Assembly: GCF_002483205.1 (NCBI RefSeq)
Contig: NZ_DLHM01000001.1
Coordinates: 372,001-436,000 of the forward strand
Direction: 5' to 3'
DNA: 64,000 nt
Source: Flavihumibacter sp. UBA7668
GTDB lineage: Bacteria; Bacteroidota; Bacteroidia; Chitinophagales; Chitinophagaceae
Below the pieces are notes generated by a model. The model saw only the letters and a program-made list of their open reading frames with translations, ran no database searches and was not told where the DNA came from. This document shows positions 54,006-62,945 of the stretch, piece by piece. The position numbers and the translations under genes were made by a program. Within the stretch, counting starts at the first letter, position 1; every line of letters begins with the position of its first letter.

Positions 54006-57000
54006 TTGAAAAAACCTTTCCTATACCGATTTAAGCAGCTACAACTGCGCTATTTAACCATAGGAGGTTACTTTATTCTTAGTTTGCTTTTTGGATTACA
54101 TTCCCAGGCTCAGGTCAAAGCTGATTTTACCTCTAAAAGCGTTGAAGGCTGTGCGCCTTTTCTGGTAGAACTGGAAAATACTTCCACTGGCACTACAGCT
54201 GCAGCTGAATACAAATGGGAACTAGGAAATGGAAATACTTCGTATTCCCGCGATGCAGCAGCTATTTATTCTAATCCGGGAACCTATACCATCCTGCTTA
54301 CTATTTCAGAAAATGGTGTAACTGCAACCCGGCAACAAACGATCCGGGTCCATTCATCTCCGACGGTAAATTTTATTGCAGATACATTGATTGGTTGTGC
54401 CCCATTGGAAGTGGGCTTTACAATTCAACCCAACCCCGGAGAGAATACAAACGGATATTCCTATTTCTGGGATTTTGGAGATGGAACTGTTTTGGAAACC
54501 AGCACTCCTGCCAATATTGAACATAAATATACATTTGGCCAGTACAATTCAGTCAGCCTGGTTACTACGAATCAGTGGGGCTGTCAGACTAAAATCCGGA
54601 AGGATTCATTTGTAGTTATTCACAATACCCCAAAAATTACTTTTTCTTCCATCGATAGCATATTGTGTAACGACAATAGTACTATTCAGTTTATAAACAA
54701 TTCTACTGATCCGGAAGATTTAAATTTCGTTTGGGAATTTGGAGACGGCAGCACTTCAACAATTAAAAACCCTTTACACACCTATGCAGAAAAAGGCCAA
54801 TACAATGTTACATTAAGAGCCACCAATGAATCAGGCTGCAGTGCATCTTTAAAGAAAGAGAATTATATAAATGTTTCTTATTTTAATCCATTTATTAAAA
54901 TTCCGGAAATCACCTGTTCAAATAATGAAATACAATTAAAAAATAATAGTAAGCCATTGCCATCCACAACACTTTGGCAAATAGAAGGATTTGGAAGCGG
55001 AAATAGTTTTCAGTTACATGAAGCAAGGTATACGATTCCTGAACCCGGAACATATACTGTCAGAATGATTAATGAATACAGTCCAAATTGTAAGGATACT
55101 ACTTACCAATCAATAAACATAAATCCTATTCCGGATATTGGAGAAATACAAGCAACAGAGCTGCCCTCCTGCGAATTTCCTGCAACATTTGTTTTAAAAG
55201 ACACCTGCTCAATTTCATCTAAATGGGAGTGGCGTTATGAATTTAATGACCCTACTATTATTGGAGACCAACGATCGCTTAATTTTGTAACTAAAAACTT
55301 GAATGGTTTTTATGTTAAACTTACTTCTTTTTCTGAGCATGGGTGTAACGCTGAAAAAGTACAACTGATTCCATACCAGCCACCTGCTGCAATAAAACTT
55401 TCGAACCTTAGTTCCCACGATCCTGCCCTTATTAACGGATGTACAAATAATATGTATCAGTTCAGGCTTGAAACTGATCTCGATATTGTATCGTATAAAT
55501 GGACAATCAATGAATATGATACAATTCTGACTGAAGCAAGTCCGATTTTCAATCTATCCAAGGCAGGAATTACTTATGTTTCAGTAGAATTCATAACAAG
55601 TTCTGGCTGCAAATCATCGCTAACGCATGGTTCAATCACAATTGATTCTCTACCAAAATTTTCCGCTGTATTACTTTCTGACCCGGAAGTTTGTGGAAAC
55701 ACACCCGTTTATATAGAAGGAACCGGTATCGAGAATGTTTCATCCTGGTTTTATGATTTTGGAGATGGAAACTGGCGGGTTGGACATAGTAATACGGAAA
55801 CAGGAAAGTTCTTATACGGACACAAATATCAAAATGAAGGCACCTACAACATTAAAGTATTGGCATCCAATGTTAATTGTTGGGACTCTATTGAAATCAA
55901 TACACCAATCATTGTAAAACCACCCTTTCCGTCCAAATCCAGATCAATTTATAATTGTGAAAACACCCGCGGTGAGATTCAGTTTTTTGACGGATCAAAT
56001 CAAACTGATAACTGGGATTGGGATTTTGGCGATGGCACAACGCTTTCCTATACAGATGCCCGCCCGGTAATTTCACATACTTACACACAATCAGGAACTT
56101 ATAATGCAGTACTTACGAGCACAAGTGGCTCATGTACCGTTCATGACACTACTGTGGTTCGGGTTCTTTTAAAACAATCACCCAGATTAAGTACAACTGC
56201 GCAGGAAATTTGTCCTAAACCAGGAAGTATAATTGATTTCAGAATAGACAAATTTGAATCTAACTTCTGGGATTATAACAGATCGCAATATGGTTTTTAT
56301 GGATTGATTAATGAAGATGGTGAGAATATACCTATAGCCTATGTTAAACCCTTTGATTCTACCGGAATTGATTTTGGTATTTCAACAGAAAGTTTAAAAC
56401 CTGGCACCTACTCCATCAGAGCAATTTCAGTATCGTTTGAATATATATGTAATGATACCTCATTACCCTTAACTATTACTGTCAAAGGCCCTGTTCCGAA
56501 ACCATATTTTACAATACCAAAATGTGGTGAAAATTTTATCCTGCTGCAGGATTCATCCAAGCCTTTCGGATCAATCTCAATTACCAACTGGGAATGGATA
56601 TTCCAAACAGGACTAACCAGCAATTCAAGGGAAAGTATTGCTGTACCTTATCAACCAATTAGTCAATGGGCTTCTCATGAAGTAGTACAACTTAAACTAA
56701 CAGATTCCGAAGGTTGCGAATCCATTAGTATTTTATCCATACCAACAATTTATAAAGTAGTTGCAAAATTCACAGTAAATCCCACTGAGATTTTCACGCA
56801 AACACAGGCAATATTTAATAACCTTTCTGAATTCCCACCCCAAAAAGAAATTAGATACGAATGGAAGATTAATAATGTTCCATATTCAAACGAAAAAGAA
56901 CCCGGCTATACATTCACCAATCCAGGCCAATATACAATTCAATTAATTACACGATTTGCAGATAATTCCTGCGCTGACACAATGGACCAGATAATTGTAG

Positions 57001-59012
57001 TTAAATATCAAAATGTCAATTTTAAAACTCAAACCGGTTTTGTAAAAAACAGTGGTTGTCCACCACTTGTAGTGAATTTTAATGCTACTGTGGTGGGTGA
57101 TCCAATTATTAGTTGGGATTTTGGCGATGGTTCAAGATCGGAGAACAGCTTTTCGCCTACACATACATTTCACCAACCTGGCAAATACTACATTAAAATG
57201 AATGCCATTTTCCAGAATGGTCAAAGAATTGAAAGCATTGATTCAGTAGAAGTGAAAGGATCCATTCCTGCCAATTTAATGGCTGATAGCTGGTCAGGTT
57301 GTATAACTCAGATAGTTCAGCTTGAAACTTCTGCACCAGGGCTGTTGTATGCCTGGGATTTTGGCGATGGCACTGTTCTCACCAATAACATAAAATCAGC
57401 CAATCATACTTACCTGAACGCCGGCATCTATCAACCATCCCTGCTTGTAATAGATTCTTCAGGTTGCAGACAATTAGGTGAAGCCCCGGAATCAGTTATT
57501 ATTGACAGCTTGAGTCTATCTTTAAACTCCCTGCCCGAAAGATTCTGTGAAAACGCAGTCATTCAGTTAACTCCAGTTATATCCAGTGTGGCAGAACAGG
57601 CAGGTCACCCGCTTTCCTACACCTGGGATTTTGGAACCACCGCGTTAACAAGATTTTCCAATGAACGAAATCCGGTAGCCAATTATGGCTCCACCGGTTC
57701 TCATACGCTGCAATTAACCGTACTGTCTCCGCTCGGCTGTACAAAAACGATCTCCAAATTAATTAGCATTGATAAGCTGGTAAGGGCACAAATCCTTTCT
57801 CCTGACCTGGTTTGCGAAGATAAGTCCATTCAGTTAGGGGCCCAGGCTGCCGGAACAAACCTTCGCTGGAACTGGAATTTTGGAAATGGACAAACAAGCC
57901 ACGCCCAGGAACCTCCACCGGTCCAATTTAATGCTGGCACCTACCTGGTTCAATTGTACACTATTAACCAGGCTTGTATTGACACAACAGAAAAACTGGT
58001 ACGGGTTTCCCCTCTTCCCACTATTCAGCTAAAAGAAGCCGACCTGGAAATTTGTACCGGCCAGTCGATTGAATTGCAGGCAACTGGTGCCGTAACCTAT
58101 TCCTGGTCACCTGCCACCGGTTTGAATAATCCAAGCATTGCAAATCCTATTGCCAATCCTGGTACTTCGGGCAACTTCATGGTTACCGGTACTTCTGCAG
58201 ATGGCTGCAGTGCAACAAATCAGGTAAACATCACCGTTATACCAGATTATAATCTAGAAATTTCACCGGACACCGGCATTTGTATAGGTAATACAGTACC
58301 CATTCGTGTAAGTGGTGGTGCAAATTATGAGTGGATAGGAACTACTGCCGGATTAAGTTCAATAAGCAGCCCTAATCCAATTGCAAAACCAGACCAATCA
58401 ACCATCTACCGGGTACGATCAACTGCTGCTGCCGGTTGTTTTCCCAAAGAAACCGAGATCAATATTCAGGTGTATCCCATACCAATGGTTTCATTGGGCC
58501 AGGATATAACTACAAGCGCTACTTCAACGGTTACACTTAGCGCACAAACCAGTGCAGATGTTACCACCTGGTCCTGGAGTCCTGCAAATTTCCTTAGTTG
58601 TACCAATTGCCTTCAACCACTTGCTACCCCTTCGCAAGACATGGTTTATACACTTGAAGTAAGTAATGAAAATGGATGTATTGCCAGTGATGAAATCAAA
58701 ATCATTGTGGGATGTGATGAAAACAAAGTCTATATCCCGAATGCCTTTACACCCAATGGTGACGGCAAAAACGATCGCTTTCAAATCCAGGCAACCGGAA
58801 TAAAAGAAATTGAATCTTTCCAGATTTATAACCGATTCGGTCAACTCGTTTATGAAATTAAAAACGGAGACCCATCCAATTCATCTCACGCATGGGATGG
58901 CCGTTTTAAAGGAATGATACAGGCTTCGGGAACTTATGTATATTTTATTCAGCTTCGCTGTTATAACAACCAGCCGATTGTTCGGAAGGGATCCGTAGTA
59001 TTACTATATTAA
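54006..59012 (+). CDS. Giant PKD-repeat protein with type B (CHU_C) T9SS sorting domain
   Basis: A 1668-aa secreted surface protein. The start is a TTG at 54006 (then KKPFLYRF), with a late signal peptide ending HSQAQ near residue 36. Nine or so PKD-type units follow, marked by WDFGDG or close variants (FWDFGDGTVL, VWEFGDGSTS, WDWDFGDGTTL, YAWDFGDGTVL), many followed by a conserved YxxxGxYxVxL strand. From about 1310 there are Ig-like SWSPATGL segments. The last 90 residues (VYIPNAFTPNGDGKNDRF, WDGRFKG, GTYVYFIQLRC) are the gliding-motility-associated C-terminal domain that directs T9SS export. Probable adhesin. Its 3' end overlaps scpA by 9 nt. Confidence 0.92.
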   Translation: MKKPFLYRFKQLQLRYLTIGGYFILSLLFGLHSQAQVKADFTSKSVEGCAPFLVELENTSTGTTAAAEYKWELGNGNTSYSRDAAAIYSNPGTYTILLTISENGVTATRQQTIRVHSSPTVNFIADTLIGCAPLEVGFTIQPNPGENTNGYSYFWDFGDGTVLETSTPANIEHKYTFGQYNSVSLVTTNQWGCQTKIRKDSFVVIHNTPKITFSSIDSILCNDNSTIQFINNSTDPEDLNFVWEFGDGSTSTIKNPLHTYAEKGQYNVTLRATNESGCSASLKKENYINVSYFNPFIKIPEITCSNNEIQLKNNSKPLPSTTLWQIEGFGSGNSFQLHEARYTIPEPGTYTVRMINEYSPNCKDTTYQSININPIPDIGEIQATELPSCEFPATFVLKDTCSISSKWEWRYEFNDPTIIGDQRSLNFVTKNLNGFYVKLTSFSEHGCNAEKVQLIPYQPPAAIKLSNLSSHDPALINGCTNNMYQFRLETDLDIVSYKWTINEYDTILTEASPIFNLSKAGITYVSVEFITSSGCKSSLTHGSITIDSLPKFSAVLLSDPEVCGNTPVYIEGTGIENVSSWFYDFGDGNWRVGHSNTETGKFLYGHKYQNEGTYNIKVLASNVNCWDSIEINTPIIVKPPFPSKSRSIYNCENTRGEIQFFDGSNQTDNWDWDFGDGTTLSYTDARPVISHTYTQSGTYNAVLTSTSGSCTVHDTTVVRVLLKQSPRLSTTAQEICPKPGSIIDFRIDKFESNFWDYNRSQYGFYGLINEDGENIPIAYVKPFDSTGIDFGISTESLKPGTYSIRAISVSFEYICNDTSLPLTITVKGPVPKPYFTIPKCGENFILLQDSSKPFGSISITNWEWIFQTGLTSNSRESIAVPYQPISQWASHEVVQLKLTDSEGCESISILSIPTIYKVVAKFTVNPTEIFTQTQAIFNNLSEFPPQKEIRYEWKINNVPYSNEKEPGYTFTNPGQYTIQLITRFADNSCADTMDQIIVVKYQNVNFKTQTGFVKNSGCPPLVVNFNATVVGDPIISWDFGDGSRSENSFSPTHTFHQPGKYYIKMNAIFQNGQRIESIDSVEVKGSIPANLMADSWSGCITQIVQLETSAPGLLYAWDFGDGTVLTNNIKSANHTYLNAGIYQPSLLVIDSSGCRQLGEAPESVIIDSLSLSLNSLPERFCENAVIQLTPVISSVAEQAGHPLSYTWDFGTTALTRFSNERNPVANYGSTGSHTLQLTVLSPLGCTKTISKLISIDKLVRAQILSPDLVCEDKSIQLGAQAAGTNLRWNWNFGNGQTSHAQEPPPVQFNAGTYLVQLYTINQACIDTTEKLVRVSPLPTIQLKEADLEICTGQSIELQATGAVTYSWSPATGLNNPSIANPIANPGTSGNFMVTGTSADGCSATNQVNITVIPDYNLEISPDTGICIGNTVPIRVSGGANYEWIGTTAGLSSISSPNPIAKPDQSTIYRVRSTAAAGCFPKETEINIQVYPIPMVSLGQDITTSATSTVTLSAQTSADVTTWSWSPANFLSCTNCLQPLATPSQDMVYTLEVSNENGCIASDEIKIIVGCDENKVYIPNAFTPNGDGKNDRFQIQATGIKEIESFQIYNRFGQLVYEIKNGDPSNSSHAWDGRFKGMIQASGTYVYFIQLRCYNNQPIVRKGSVVLLY

Positions 59013-59783
59013 TACAAACTCATCCTCCTGACGCTCATCGTTCCATTCAACAATGAAGTTATTGCGGCCCTCTCCGGTTATGATGGTCATGTATTTTTGC
59101 TGTACCAGCTCAAGCATACTCAGAAAGGTGAAAATAGCATGAATCCTGTTTTCACAGATCTCGAATAATTTTTCGAAACTCATGGTCTTTTTCGTACGAC
59201 AAAGATCCAATACATTCTCCCGGCTTTTTTCCATGGTATAATTGTATTGCACCACTGTATGTACCGGTTTATTATTGCGGTCATATACTTTCTGCATCAC
59301 TTTTTCAAACGATTTCATCAGTTTGAATAAAGTGATTTGCTGAATTTCTGATCCTTCACTCGCTTCTTCTCCAATATGCCCCAGTTCTTTATTGGCATTC
59401 CCTCTTTTCACCATCAGCATCCGGACTGCTTCCATTTCCGTAAGCTCCGCCGCCGCCTGCTTGTATTTGCGATATTCCAGCAATTTGTCCACCAGTTCCT
59501 GACGGGGGTCGATTTCATTTCCCTGCGCATCGATCTCTTTTCTTGGCAACAACATTTTGGCCTTGATGCGCATCAATGTGGAAACAAATAGAATGAACTC
59601 ACTCGACATCTCGATATTGAGTTTTTCTTCCCCATGAATAAAATCAAGAAAATCATTGATGATGCGGGTAATCGGAATATTGTAAATATCCAGTTCATCC
59701 CGCTCAATAAAGAACAACAACAGATCGAAGGGTCCTTCGAACTGTGGCAGTTTGATCTGGTAAGAAAGTTGCTGCGCGGCCAT
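59004..59783 (-). CDS. scpA: Segregation and condensation protein A
   Basis: The 259-aa kleisin of the SMC-ScpAB condensin. N-terminal SMC-binding helix motif FEGPFDLLLFFIERDELDIYNI is split here as FEGPFDLLLFFIERDELD, followed by TRIINDFLDFI, FVSTLMRIKAKMLLP, a middle linker, and the C-terminal winged helix (KKTMSFEKLFEICENRIHAIFTFLSMLEL). scpB is not adjacent. It overlaps the convergent PKD gene by 9 nt. Its leader lies next to the terminator of the upstream DUF3078 gene. Confidence 0.95.
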   Translation of the reverse strand: MAAQQLSYQIKLPQFEGPFDLLLFFIERDELDIYNIPITRIINDFLDFIHGEEKLNIEMSSEFILFVSTLMRIKAKMLLPRKEIDAQGNEIDPRQELVDKLLEYRKYKQAAAELTEMEAVRMLMVKRGNANKELGHIGEEASEGSEIQQITLFKLMKSFEKVMQKVYDRNNKPVHTVVQYNYTMEKSRENVLDLCRTKKTMSFEKLFEICENRIHAIFTFLSMLELVQQKYMTIITGEGRNNFIVEWNDERQEDEFVLI

Positions 59784-59790
59784 ACTTCAC

Positions 59791-59824
59791 AAAAATTAAA
59801 CTTCCCGGCAAAAGTACCGGGAAG
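59791..59824 (-). terminator. Rho-independent terminator of the DUF3078 gene
   Basis: CTTCCCGG (59801-59808) pairs with CCGGGAAG (59817-59824); on the minus strand it is followed by TTTAATTTTT, 17 nt after the stop codon. Confidence 0.8.
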
Positions 59825-59841
59825 CAGGAAAGATACGAAAC

Positions 59842-60876
59842 TTAAAATTTTGCCGACAATCCGACGCCCAACAGGGAGCGAATCTGTGTTCCCGGAGAAT
59901 CGCCATTGGGACCGAATTGCTTGACATCATCATCATAGATCAAATCAAGGTTATATGTAACACTCAGGAACTTATTCACTTTCATCGCAATGGAATTGGT
60001 CCAGAAAACATCGATATTCTTAGGCTCCGCGCTAATCTTAACATCCGTCAAAGGATCCCGCTTGCCCAGATAATTGGAAAACAGGTCAAGTCTGGATTTA
60101 TAAGAAACATTCTTGAAAACTTCCTTGAAAAAGTTGGCAGAAAAATAAGCACCTGCTTCAATAGATACTTTTCTGGCCGGATTTACGCCATATAGAGCAG
60201 CCAATGGAACTTCCTGTCCGCCATCCGGCAAGGGTATGGAACCATCCTGATAATAATAACTATACGGATCATTGCTTACGATAACCCATCTCGCAGAAAT
60301 AGGCGATAACATTACACTAAAATAGGAAACAGGTTTCCATTCAACACCCGGAGAAACCAACAGGTAAGCGGGTGCAAATAAGCCCGAAACACGCCGGCGG
60401 ATTCCTTTAGCCAGATAATCATAATCATAACCATCCGTCATCTGGGTACGGAGATTGAAAACCCCAACAAGCGCCCATTTCGGATTCAACTGATGCCCCG
60501 CTTTGCTGTAAAAGTCTATTTTATCATCTGTCTTACGGGTACCAACTGAACTGGTCCGCTGTACAGCATATCCAAGATCAAGGTTATTATTCCAGAAAAA
60601 ATTCCCTTTTTTCTTATTGGCAAAAAGGGTTGAATAACCGGCTACTGAAATGGAAGACTTTTCCGCTCCCGCTGCCCAGTTACGTGCACTACCCTGTGCC
60701 AGACTAAAATTGAATAACCCTCCTCTACGCCAGCCTCTGGCATTGTATTTATAGGTGGTATCGTCGTGAGTAGTCCTTTCTGCAACTTTTTTCAATCCAG
60801 ATACAGTTGCATCCTGTGCCTGCAGCATATTGCCCAACAGCAAACTGCCTGCCAGCAGTGTCATGGTTTTTTTCAT
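59842..60876 (-). CDS. DUF3078 outer-membrane protein
   Basis: A 344-aa protein with signal peptide (LLLGNMLQAQ) and a DUF3078 barrel: RRGGLFNFSLAQGSARNWAAG is split by the W-A-G motif typical of the family, NFFWNNNLDLGYAVQR, KAGHQLNPKWALVGVFNLRTQ, LVSPGVEWKP, and a terminal phenylalanine (GVGLSAKF). Function unknown; DUF3078 genes are restricted largely to Bacteroidota. Flanked on both sides by terminators, so it is its own unit. Confidence 0.85.
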   Translation of the reverse strand: MKKTMTLLAGSLLLGNMLQAQDATVSGLKKVAERTTHDDTTYKYNARGWRRGGLFNFSLAQGSARNWAAGAEKSSISVAGYSTLFANKKKGNFFWNNNLDLGYAVQRTSSVGTRKTDDKIDFYSKAGHQLNPKWALVGVFNLRTQMTDGYDYDYLAKGIRRRVSGLFAPAYLLVSPGVEWKPVSYFSVMLSPISARWVIVSNDPYSYYYQDGSIPLPDGGQEVPLAALYGVNPARKVSIEAGAYFSANFFKEVFKNVSYKSRLDLFSNYLGKRDPLTDVKISAEPKNIDVFWTNSIAMKVNKFLSVTYNLDLIYDDDVKQFGPNGDSPGTQIRSLLGVGLSAKF

Positions 60877-60899
60877 AGTAATCCTGTTCTTTCGTTGAT

Positions 60900-60932
60900 A
60901 AAAAAGGGCATTTTGAAATCGTCAAAATGCCC
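60900..60932 (-). terminator. Rho-independent terminator of mscL
   Basis: GGGCATTTTGA (60906-60916) and TCAAAATGCCC (60922-60932) form an 11-bp stem with loop AATCG; on the minus strand six T follow (60900-60905). Confidence 0.9.
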
Positions 60933-60958
60933 GTGCAAATATATATAAAGAAGAATTA

Positions 60959-61372
60959 TTATTTCTTCCTGAGTTCATCTCTTATTTCAGCAAGCAATGT
61001 TTCTGTGGGCGTTGGTCCTGCTGGAGGAGCTGGTTCCGGAACAGGAGGACGACGAAGTATTGCTTTAATAAAGATATAACACACAAAGGCCACAATTATG
61101 AAATCCAGGGTAGCAGTAAGAAATTCTCCATACTTGAATGTGATCGCCTCTTTTACCACAGCATTGTTTGCATCCATTTCAGCTTCCCGGATTGTAAGCA
61201 CCATCTTGGAAAAATCTTTTCCACCGGTAATTAGTCCAAGGATGGGCGAAATTAATCCGCCTGTAAAAGACCCTACTAATTTGGTAAAAGCAGTGCCCAT
61301 CAAAAAACCGATGGCAACATCTACCAGGTTTCCCTTGGTTGCAAAGGCTTTAAAATCGGAGAAAAATCCCAT
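60959..61372 (-). CDS. mscL: Large-conductance mechanosensitive channel
   Basis: A pentameric inner-membrane valve opened by high tension during osmotic downshock. The 137-aa product has the N-terminal amphipathic helix and TM1 (FFSDFKAFATKGNLVDVAIG, then FLMGTAFTKLVGSF), the loop GGLISPILGLITGG, TM2 (FLTATLDFIIVAFVCYIFIKA), a proline-rich linker (PPVPEPAPPAGPTP) and the C-terminal helix LLAEIRDELRKK. All are typical. Confidence 0.95.
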   Translation of the reverse strand: MGFFSDFKAFATKGNLVDVAIGFLMGTAFTKLVGSFTGGLISPILGLITGGKDFSKMVLTIREAEMDANNAVVKEAITFKYGEFLTATLDFIIVAFVCYIFIKAILRRPPVPEPAPPAGPTPTETLLAEIRDELRKK

Positions 61373-61456
61373 AATAAATGATTTTAGGTTTTGTATGGTA
61401 ATAGTTTAAATATCCAATTATTTTTCCAAACTACGCTGAAAGCTGAAATTTGCTTT

Positions 61457-62347
61457 ATGTTCATTTCACCCAGACTGCTCAATTGGTTGCTTTTTGTTTC
61501 ACTTGCCCTGATCTGGGGCAGCTCATTTATCCTGATGAAAGCAGGAATGCAATCACTTTCAGCTTATCAGGTGGCTGCCATCCGGATGCTTAGTGGTGGA
61601 TTGATTTTGTTGCCATTTGCATGGAAATCTTTTCGTGAAATTCCCCCAAATAAAATCTGGTTGATTATTCTATCCGGGTTTCTGGGTAGTTTTTTCCCGG
61701 CATTTTTATTTTGTATTGCCGAAACTAAAATTGACAGTTCGCTTGCCGGAATCCTGAATGCCCTGACCCCACTTTTTACCATCAGCATTGGAGCACTATT
61801 TTTTCAGTTGCAGGTAACAGCCACAAAAATTGCAGGAGTGGTCCTGGGATTTATCGGACTTTGTTTGCTCTTTATAGTAAGAGGGAATTTAGACTTTAGC
61901 TATCTCTCCTATTCCTTTCTGGTTATTCTGGCAACCCTTTGTTATGGTATAAATGTAAATATGGTAGCACGTCACCTGAAGGGAATTGGCTCTGTCAGTA
62001 TCGCTTCCTTTGCCTTTGCCTGCCTCATTCCGCCATCTTTATTTATTCTCTGGAAAACCGGCTATTTTACTGATTTCAGCAGCACTTCAATATCAACTAC
62101 CTGGTGGATGTCCACTTTTGCGTCCATCATCCTCGGTGTAATGGGAACGGCCCTCGCCTCCATCATATTTTATATGCTGGTGAAGAGGGCCGGAACATTG
62201 TTTGCATCCCTGGTTACCTATGGAATTCCATTTGTTGCCATCGGCTGGGGATTACTGTTTGGCGAATCCATATCCATCCTTCAGATTGCCTGCCTGCTTA
62301 TTATTCTGGCGGGTGTTTATTTGGTCAACCGGAATAAAAAGGCTTAA
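61457..62347 (+). CDS. EamA/DMT-family transporter
   Basis: A 296-aa inner-membrane protein with ten helices in two EamA repeats: repeat one begins LLFVSLALIWGSSFILMKAG (split by W-G-S-S), with AIRMLSGGLILLPF; repeat two begins SFLVILATLCYGINVNMVARHL and includes VMGTALASIIFYMLVKRAG. ATG 61457 starts just before the first helix; the frame is open upstream from 61391 without family signal. Substrate unknown. The stop overlaps the convergent frr stop by 3 nt. Confidence 0.9.
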   Translation: MFISPRLLNWLLFVSLALIWGSSFILMKAGMQSLSAYQVAAIRMLSGGLILLPFAWKSFREIPPNKIWLIILSGFLGSFFPAFLFCIAETKIDSSLAGILNALTPLFTISIGALFFQLQVTATKIAGVVLGFIGLCLLFIVRGNLDFSYLSYSFLVILATLCYGINVNMVARHLKGIGSVSIASFAFACLIPPSLFILWKTGYFTDFSSTSISTTWWMSTFASIILGVMGTALASIIFYMLVKRAGTLFASLVTYGIPFVAIGWGLLFGESISILQIACLLIILAGVYLVNRNKKA

Positions 62348-62907
62348 ACAGCCATGATCTCTTTTTCTTTCTGAGCCAGGTGTTTATCAACGAGTGCAAT
62401 ATGTTTATCAGTCAGATCCTGTACCTCTTTTTCAGCATCTTTTGCCGCATCTTCACTCAGTCCGTCTTTCTGTAATTTTTTAATCTGTTCAATGGCTTCT
62501 CTTCGAATACTGCGGATCGCCACTTTAGAATGCTCGCCTTCTCCATTACATCTTTTTACCAGCTCCCGGCGACGCTCCTCCGTAAGAGGAGGAAGGAACA
62601 TGCGGATCATTACGCCATCATTCTGCGGATTGATCCCAATATTGGAGTTAATGATTGCCCGCTCAATTGGTTGCAGCATATTCTTTTCCCAGGGCTGAAC
62701 CGTAATAGTTCTGGCATCCGCCGCAGTAATATTAGCTACCTGGGCAATTGGAGTTGGTGAACCATAATAATCAACTACAATTCCGTCCAACATCTGGGGA
62801 TTGGCCTTTCCTGCCCTGATTTTCACTAATTCCGCTTCCAGGTGTTGAATCGCTTTTTTCATGGAATCACTGGCATCGTCCAGGATCATGGATAATTCTT
62901 CCGTCAT
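62344..62907 (-). CDS. frr: Ribosome recycling factor
   Basis: Splits post-termination ribosomes together with EF-G. The 187-aa protein matches throughout: MKKAIQHLEAELVKIRAGKANPQMLDGI is split here as LEAELVKIRAGKANPQML, YYGSPTPIAQVANI, ITVQPWEKNMLQPIERAI, NDGVMIRMFLPPLTEERRREL and DKHIALVDKHLAQKEKEIMA. It is usually next to pyrH, which is not seen here. Confidence 0.96.
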   Translation of the reverse strand: MTEELSMILDDASDSMKKAIQHLEAELVKIRAGKANPQMLDGIVVDYYGSPTPIAQVANITAADARTITVQPWEKNMLQPIERAIINSNIGINPQNDGVMIRMFLPPLTEERRRELVKRCNGEGEHSKVAIRSIRREAIEQIKKLQKDGLSEDAAKDAEKEVQDLTDKHIALVDKHLAQKEKEIMAV

Positions 62908-62926
62908 TGCTTATAAATTATTCGGG

Positions 62927-62934
62927 CAAATCTA
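62927..62934 (-). promoter_or_regulatory. Bacteroidota -7 element for frr (TAGATTTG)
   Basis: Minus-strand TAGATTTG is an exact TAnnTTTG, 19 nt before the frr ATG, giving a leader of about 14 nt. It lies in the 38-bp gap after the glycosyltransferase gene. Confidence 0.5.
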
Positions 62935-62945
62935 AGGAAATGGAA